Positions 60,248 through 64,000 of a stretch of DNA of 64,000 bases are shown in pieces (within the stretch, counting starts at the first letter, position 1; every line of letters begins with the position of its first letter). Both the position numbers and the translations under genes were made by a program. Where the stretch lies: NCBI GenBank assembly GCA_937919945.1, contig CALESY010000036.1, forward strand, positions 1 to 64,000, written 5' to 3'. The notes beneath the pieces are model-generated. The model was not told the origin of the DNA, did not search any database, and worked only from the letters and a program-made list of their open reading frames with translations. This stretch comes from an uncultured Chitinophagaceae bacterium. GTDB lineage: Bacteria; Bacteroidota; Bacteroidia; Chitinophagales; Chitinophagaceae.

Positions 60248-61258
60248 ATGAAAAAAGTATTACGTTTTCTCGGGATACTCGTCCTGATTTTAATTGTAGG
60301 TTTCCTGGTATTGTGTCTGGTAACACCTGCAGAATTTACGATGGAACGCTCAACCACCATCAACGCACCTAAAGCTGTGGTATGGGAACAGATGGTGAAA
60401 TTCAGTAACTGGACTAACTGGAGCCCATGGGAAGAACAAGACAGTACAATGAAATGGGATGTAAGCGGTACAGATGGTGAAGTAGGTAGTGTGTATCATT
60501 GGGTAGGTAACGACAACGTATCCGGTGAAGGTAAGATAACCAACACAGGCGTTACAGATGGTAAAATGACCTATGCTATGCATTTTATGAAACCATTTGA
60601 CGGTAAGTCTGACGGTTTTGTACAGGTTGAAGAAAAGGATGGTAAAGTAGTGGCCACATGGCATTTTCATGAAACTATGGGCTTTGTATGGCGTGGCATG
60701 GGTGCGCTGATGGGTATGAAAGGCATGATGCAGAAAAGCTTCGACCGCGGTTTGGAACTGCTTAAAAACTACAGTGAGGCACATGCCAACGATGCTGTTG
60801 GTGGTAGTTCTTTCAAAATAGAAGAAACACAATTTGCTGCACATACTTATGCAGGTGTTCGTAAAATGATAAAGTGGAGCGAGATGATGGACTTCTATAG
60901 TGCCACTTATGCAGACATGGGTAAGAAACTAGGCGACCGTATCGTAGGTCCTGCATCTGACATAGTTTACAAATGGGACGAAGCTAACCAACAAGCAGAT
61001 ATGCACGTGGGCTTCCCCGTTGCAGATAACAAACCTGTGGATGGTGGTACTATAGTAGAAGTAGCTGCCAGCCCTGCATACATGATAAAGTATATTGGTG
61101 GCTACAGCGGTAGTTCTAATGCGCACATGGCACTTGGTGAGCATGTAGGTAAGAGTGGTAAGAAAATGGGCTTGGTGATAGAAGAATACATCAAAGGCCC
61201 GGGAGATACAAAGGATAGTAACCAGTATGTAACCAACATCTACTACCTGTATCAGTAA
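60248..61258 (+). CDS. Membrane-anchored SRPBCC / GyrI-like ligand-binding protein
   Basis: 336 residues. An N-terminal membrane anchor (about 5-24) places the rest outside the cytoplasm. An SRPBCC domain follows (about 30-175: MERSTTINAPKAVVWEQMVKFSNWTNWSPW), with a hydrophobic ligand pocket expected. The C-terminal half (about 190-336) resembles a GyrI-like small-molecule-binding fold (FAAHTYAGVRKMIKWSEM, KKMGLVIEEYIKGPGDT). The combination recurs in Bacteroidota. The ligand is unknown. A strong terminator follows. Confidence 0.85.
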   Translation: MKKVLRFLGILVLILIVGFLVLCLVTPAEFTMERSTTINAPKAVVWEQMVKFSNWTNWSPWEEQDSTMKWDVSGTDGEVGSVYHWVGNDNVSGEGKITNTGVTDGKMTYAMHFMKPFDGKSDGFVQVEEKDGKVVATWHFHETMGFVWRGMGALMGMKGMMQKSFDRGLELLKNYSEAHANDAVGGSSFKIEETQFAAHTYAGVRKMIKWSEMMDFYSATYADMGKKLGDRIVGPASDIVYKWDEANQQADMHVGFPVADNKPVDGGTIVEVAASPAYMIKYIGGYSGSSNAHMALGEHVGKSGKKMGLVIEEYIKGPGDTKDSNQYVTNIYYLYQ

Positions 61259-61289
61259 TCTGTTTTTTCGACCAACCAATCAATACAAG

Positions 61290-61319
61290 CCGCGTATACT
61301 TAGTATGCGCGGTTTTTTT
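61290..61319 (+). terminator. Rho-independent terminator
   Basis: A 10-bp stem (CCGCGTATAC / GTATGCGCGG, one T-G pair) with a 3-nt loop and seven T. Confidence 0.9.
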
Positions 61320-61444
61320 ACGACTTTTTGTGCTGCAAAGATTATGATAATGTGAGTATCATGTTATTGTCATTTCATGTATTTGTCGCCGAAATTACAT
61401 TGTGTAGTACTCTAATAAAGTATATTAGTTAAAAAATAGCGAGA

Positions 61445-62356
61445 ATGAAAAGGCTCTGTTTACTGTTAATGTTTTTGGTAAGTATAATCAATAGCTATGC
61501 GCAAGGTTGTGCTGATGCCGGTTTCTGCAGCGTTGGTGCTATGCAGCACGGCAAGCAGAAAGAAGACACCATGCATAATAGTGTCGGTTTTTCTGCGGCA
61601 GTAGCAAGTGGCGAGAAATTGTCTTGGGTTATCAGCCCACAATTAGAAATAAAGTCCTTTTTAGATAAGAGAAGTTACCTTGAAGTAAAGTTGCCTCTTC
61701 AAATCGTAACTGGTAACCTTGGCAGCAACTACGGCATCGGAGATTTGTTGAGTACCTACACACACCGTATCAAAACCCGCAAAGCAGACAGACAACTGTA
61801 CTATACCATCGGTATGCGAATCGGCCTTAATAATGCAGATGACCAGATAAACGGAACCCCGTTGCCTATGGCCTATCAGGTAGGCTTAGGCACTACAGAC
61901 ATAATACTGGGGCTTAGTACCAATATCGGCAAATACATAACCCTTGCAGCAGGTGTGCAACAACCCTTGTTGCAATACAACCGAAATGGGTATCACACAA
62001 CAGAAAATAGGGATAGTGTTGAAACAGTGTATTTTTCCTCTCGTAACCTACAACGTGCAGGCGATGCTCTGCTACGTATTGAGGCGAAAAAAGACTGGAA
62101 GCGCGCAGGTATACATGGTGGTCCGTTAGTACTGTACCACCTTGCCAACGATAAAAGTACGCTTGCAAATGGCAACGTAATAATACTTCAAAAAAGTGCA
62201 GGGTTTACAGTTAACATCAATCTCGGATTTTATTACAGGGCAGATAATTGGGTATTTGATTTTACAATAGCAGGGCCTGTTTATGCTCGTGAAAACAGAC
62301 CGGATGGCTTAACCAGAAATGCCATCGTTATACCCAGATTGACGTTTATTTTATAA
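61445..62356 (+). CDS. Exported outer-membrane-barrel-like protein, paralogue of 20956-21939
   Basis: 303 residues with a signal peptide (about 1-19, ending SYAQ). The mature N-terminus ADAGFCSVGAM, with a Cys pair, corresponds to SDPGFTNVGAM of the paralogue. Shared motifs in the same order are LGSNYGIGDL, PLPMAYQVGLGTTDIILGL, QQPLLQYN, GPLVLYHLAND and RPDGLTR. The chain is beta-strand rich and ends with aromatic-alternating strands. I cannot name the family. No promoter is clear; the gene lies after a strong terminator and so must have its own. Confidence 0.8.
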   Translation: MKRLCLLLMFLVSIINSYAQGCADAGFCSVGAMQHGKQKEDTMHNSVGFSAAVASGEKLSWVISPQLEIKSFLDKRSYLEVKLPLQIVTGNLGSNYGIGDLLSTYTHRIKTRKADRQLYYTIGMRIGLNNADDQINGTPLPMAYQVGLGTTDIILGLSTNIGKYITLAAGVQQPLLQYNRNGYHTTENRDSVETVYFSSRNLQRAGDALLRIEAKKDWKRAGIHGGPLVLYHLANDKSTLANGNVIILQKSAGFTVNINLGFYYRADNWVFDFTIAGPVYARENRPDGLTRNAIVIPRLTFIL

Positions 62357-62443
62357 CATACACCTTCTGTCTGCAAACAGTCATTAATAACCGTATTGCG
62401 GTCAGTGTTTTTGAAGGGCATACGCGTTAAAGAGTATACAGGC

Positions 62444-62953
62444 TCAACTATCACTTTGAATATACAGATCCCGCTTCAGTATATGTACTGCACATTCATC
62501 ATCGCCAAAGTATCGATTTTCTACAAACCGATAGCCGATACGTTGATAAAAGCGGATTGCTTTCTCGTTACTTAGAAGCGGGTCTATTAATATACCTGTA
62601 ACATCGGGGTTAGCAAAACAACGCGCTATAGCAAGATGCATCATAATAGTGCCGTAACCCTTGCCAATATCATCTGCCATACCTATCCAAATGTCTATGG
62701 CACGCAGGTTAGCTGCTATATCCCCCCAATAGTGAGTTTCTTCTTCTTTCGGGTCTATAATTTGTATAAAGCCGATAGGCCTGCCATCCAATTCTGCTAC
62801 TAATTGTTCACGCCATGGTGGGTAGTATTGCAATTCGGTTTCCCAGTTCCAGTCATCTTTAGGGTCAGCATCTATATTGTGTTGTTGTTCATCCCATAGT
62901 TGCAATATTGGTAAATCTTTGATGGTGGCTGTACGCAGTATTATGTTGTGCAT
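62444..62953 (-). CDS. GNAT acetyltransferase (AAC(6')-like)
   Basis: 169 residues from the ATG at 62953; an in-frame ATG ten codons upstream lies within the promoter element. N-terminal HNIILRTATIKDLPIL, then HYWGDIAANLRAIDIWIGMADDIGKGYGTIMMHLAI (acetyl-CoA loop GKGYGT) and NEKAIRFYQRIGYRFVENRYF. Members of this subgroup include aminoglycoside 6'-acetyltransferases and lysine acetyltransferase-like proteins; substrate not assigned. Confidence 0.85.
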   Translation of the reverse strand: MHNIILRTATIKDLPILQLWDEQQHNIDADPKDDWNWETELQYYPPWREQLVAELDGRPIGFIQIIDPKEEETHYWGDIAANLRAIDIWIGMADDIGKGYGTIMMHLAIARCFANPDVTGILIDPLLSNEKAIRFYQRIGYRFVENRYFGDDECAVHILKRDLYIQSDS

Positions 62954-62957
62954 TTTA

Positions 62958-62965
62958 CAAATGTA
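62958..62965 (-). promoter_or_regulatory. -7 element immediately before the GNAT gene
   Basis: TACATTTG on the minus strand ends 4 nt before the ATG at 62953. Confidence 0.6.
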
Positions 62966-63026
62966 ATACTTCAAAAAAAACAACTATGATATGACAACTT
63001 ATTTAAAGAAGTATTGATAAAGGTGC

Positions 63027-64000
63027 TTACTTCGCAAACTCTATATTTACCAATGTACCCCTTCCAGGTTGAGATTGTATCTGCACATCTCCGTTCATCA
63101 TATATACACGCGAGAAAATATTGCGCCATCCAATGCCGCTACTGGTTTCAATATTGGCAGTATCAAAACCTACGCCATTGTCTTTGATAGACAGGTACAC
63201 TTTTTCAGCATTATAGTCCAGCATCACCTCTACACGGTTGGCTTTGCTGTGTTTTATCATATTGTTCACCACCTCTTGCACTATGCGGTAGATGGCTATT
63301 TCTACAGAGCTGTCAAGGCGTTCATTACCCGCACTTATCAACAGGTCAATATGCATCAGGCCTGTATCATTAATCTTGGCTGCCAGTTCGTTTAGTGCAG
63401 GTTCTATGCCTTTTTCCATAAGGCTTGTTGGCATCAGGTTATGCGATATGGTACGCACTTCTTTTACCGAATCGTCAATCAGTTTCTTGGCATTATCTAC
63501 CAGTTTGGCTTCGTCGTTGTTGTAAGAGTCCATGGCAGATATATTCATCTTCGCAGCAGATAGCATTTGCCCCAGACTGTCGTGCAGTTCTCTTGCTATG
63601 CGTACGCGTTCTTTTTCTTCGGCTTCCATCACTGCTTTGAAGCGAAGTTTCTGTTGCAGGGCAATGCGCTCATCCATTTCTGCTTTTTTCTTCACTTTAT
63701 AGCGGGTATATATCACCCAAAATGCAGCAATAAGTATAAAAAAGCCTGCTACAGATGATATGAGTAATAACTGCGTCTTACGTTTTTCTTCTACGTTCTT
63801 TTTTTGCAACAGCAGGTTTTCACGTTCTTTCTTTTCTGTTTCGTACAAGGTGCGGTACTCAGCTGTTTTGATGGCTGTTTCGTCTTTGAAGATAGAGTCG
63901 CGAAGGTTTTTCAGGTTGAGCATGGTTTCGTACGATAGCTTAGCTTCTCCGCATTCGCTGTATGCCCACGCCAGCATGTGAATGGCATACATTAAGCCCT
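63027..64000 (-). CDS. Sensor histidine kinase (HisKA_3 type), 5' end beyond the window
   Basis: Partial: the frame is open to the window edge, with about 324 codons visible. The visible N-terminal part is helical and may be the end of a TPR-like sensor. A membrane helix (LLLISSVAGFFILIAAFWVIY) follows, then a coiled coil and the phosphoacceptor helix RIARELHDSLGQMLSAAK. The HATPase_c domain has IVQEVVNNMIKHSKA and the G1 box DNGVGFD. The class usually pairs with a LuxR-type response regulator, not present here. A start cannot be assigned. Confidence 0.9.
   Translation of the reverse strand, partial: GLMYAIHMLAWAYSECGEAKLSYETMLNLKNLRDSIFKDETAIKTAEYRTLYETEKKERENLLLQKKNVEEKRKTQLLLISSVAGFFILIAAFWVIYTRYKVKKKAEMDERIALQQKLRFKAVMEAEEKERVRIARELHDSLGQMLSAAKMNISAMDSYNNDEAKLVDNAKKLIDDSVKEVRTISHNLMPTSLMEKGIEPALNELAAKINDTGLMHIDLLISAGNERLDSSVEIAIYRIVQEVVNNMIKHSKANRVEVMLDYNAEKVYLSIKDNGVGFDTANIETSSGIGWRNIFSRVYMMNGDVQIQSQPGRGTLVNIEFAK

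Overview
The window looks like a chromosomal segment of a Bacteroidota bacterium, most likely close to the Chitinophagaceae. The evidence is the gene content (T9SS sorting domains, OmpA with thrombospondin-3 repeats, DUF349, DUF4197, DUF4290, DUF4293, PduO-type adenosyltransferase, a DAHP synthase-chorismate mutase fusion, MurA with Asp in place of the catalytic Cys), the TAnnTTTG promoter element with an upstream TTG in place of sigma70 -35/-10 boxes, and a general lack of strong Shine-Dalgarno sequences. Base composition is moderately AT-rich and even throughout. I see no prophage, insertion sequence, CRISPR array, rRNA or replication origin. This is essentially core genome with small accessory pieces.

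Layout. 1-6.2 kb: an ECF sigma factor followed by an anti-sigma-like membrane protein fused to a trypsin-like protease, then tatC-rpiB, a large OmpA-family protein and an orphan T9SS-like domain. 6.2-17.9 kb: mostly minus-strand genes (UvrD-type helicase-nuclease, DUF349, DUF4197, an outer-membrane beta-barrel receptor, a membrane protein, a Crp/Fnr regulator and a GH3-family enzyme). 18-24 kb: rplU-rpmA, a Lys/Ala-rich histone-like protein, serS, a DUF4293 protein, an unrecognised outer-membrane protein with a paralogue at 61.4 kb, and murA-DUF4290. 24.2-28.1 kb: small exported proteins, a glsB/yeaQ-like gene broken by one in-frame TAG, a spaced repeat array, a T9SS cargo protein, and a cobalamin adenosyltransferase-ABC ATPase pair. 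28.2-36.6 kb: ispE, rpmI-rplT, miaA, a polysaccharide-export cassette (ABC permease, ATPase, GT2), a PadR-PspC pair, an atypical SDR and tRNA-Ala. 36.7-45.1 kb: lpxB, phosphosulfolactate synthase, aroE, DAHP synthase-chorismate mutase, truB and dxs. 45.3-56.6 kb: CPBP protease-cdsA-psd, a Cys/Lys-rich secreted peptide, glcD-like oxidase, a solute symporter, LOG, an O-methyltransferase, a LysM glucosaminidase, hpt and mqnD. 56.7-64 kb: tRNA-Pro, lipoproteins, DUF1801, YjbR, rlmN, SRPBCC-GyrI, the second paralogue, a GNAT and a histidine kinase running off the end.

The genes suggest isoprenoids by the MEP pathway (dxs, ispE), menaquinone by the futalosine route (mqnD), aromatic amino acids (aroE, DAHPS-CM), envelope lipids (cdsA, psd, lpxB) and peptidoglycan (murA, glucosaminidase). 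The most notable non-routine signals are: (1) a recurring arrangement in which the TAnnTTTG promoter element ends only 4-5 nt before the start codon at eight unrelated genes, predicting leaderless mRNAs; (2) three GACGAA boxes spaced exactly 21 bp apart plus an inverted copy, next to the interrupted glsB gene; (3) the sigma / anti-sigma-protease pair; and (4) the paralogous exported barrel family.
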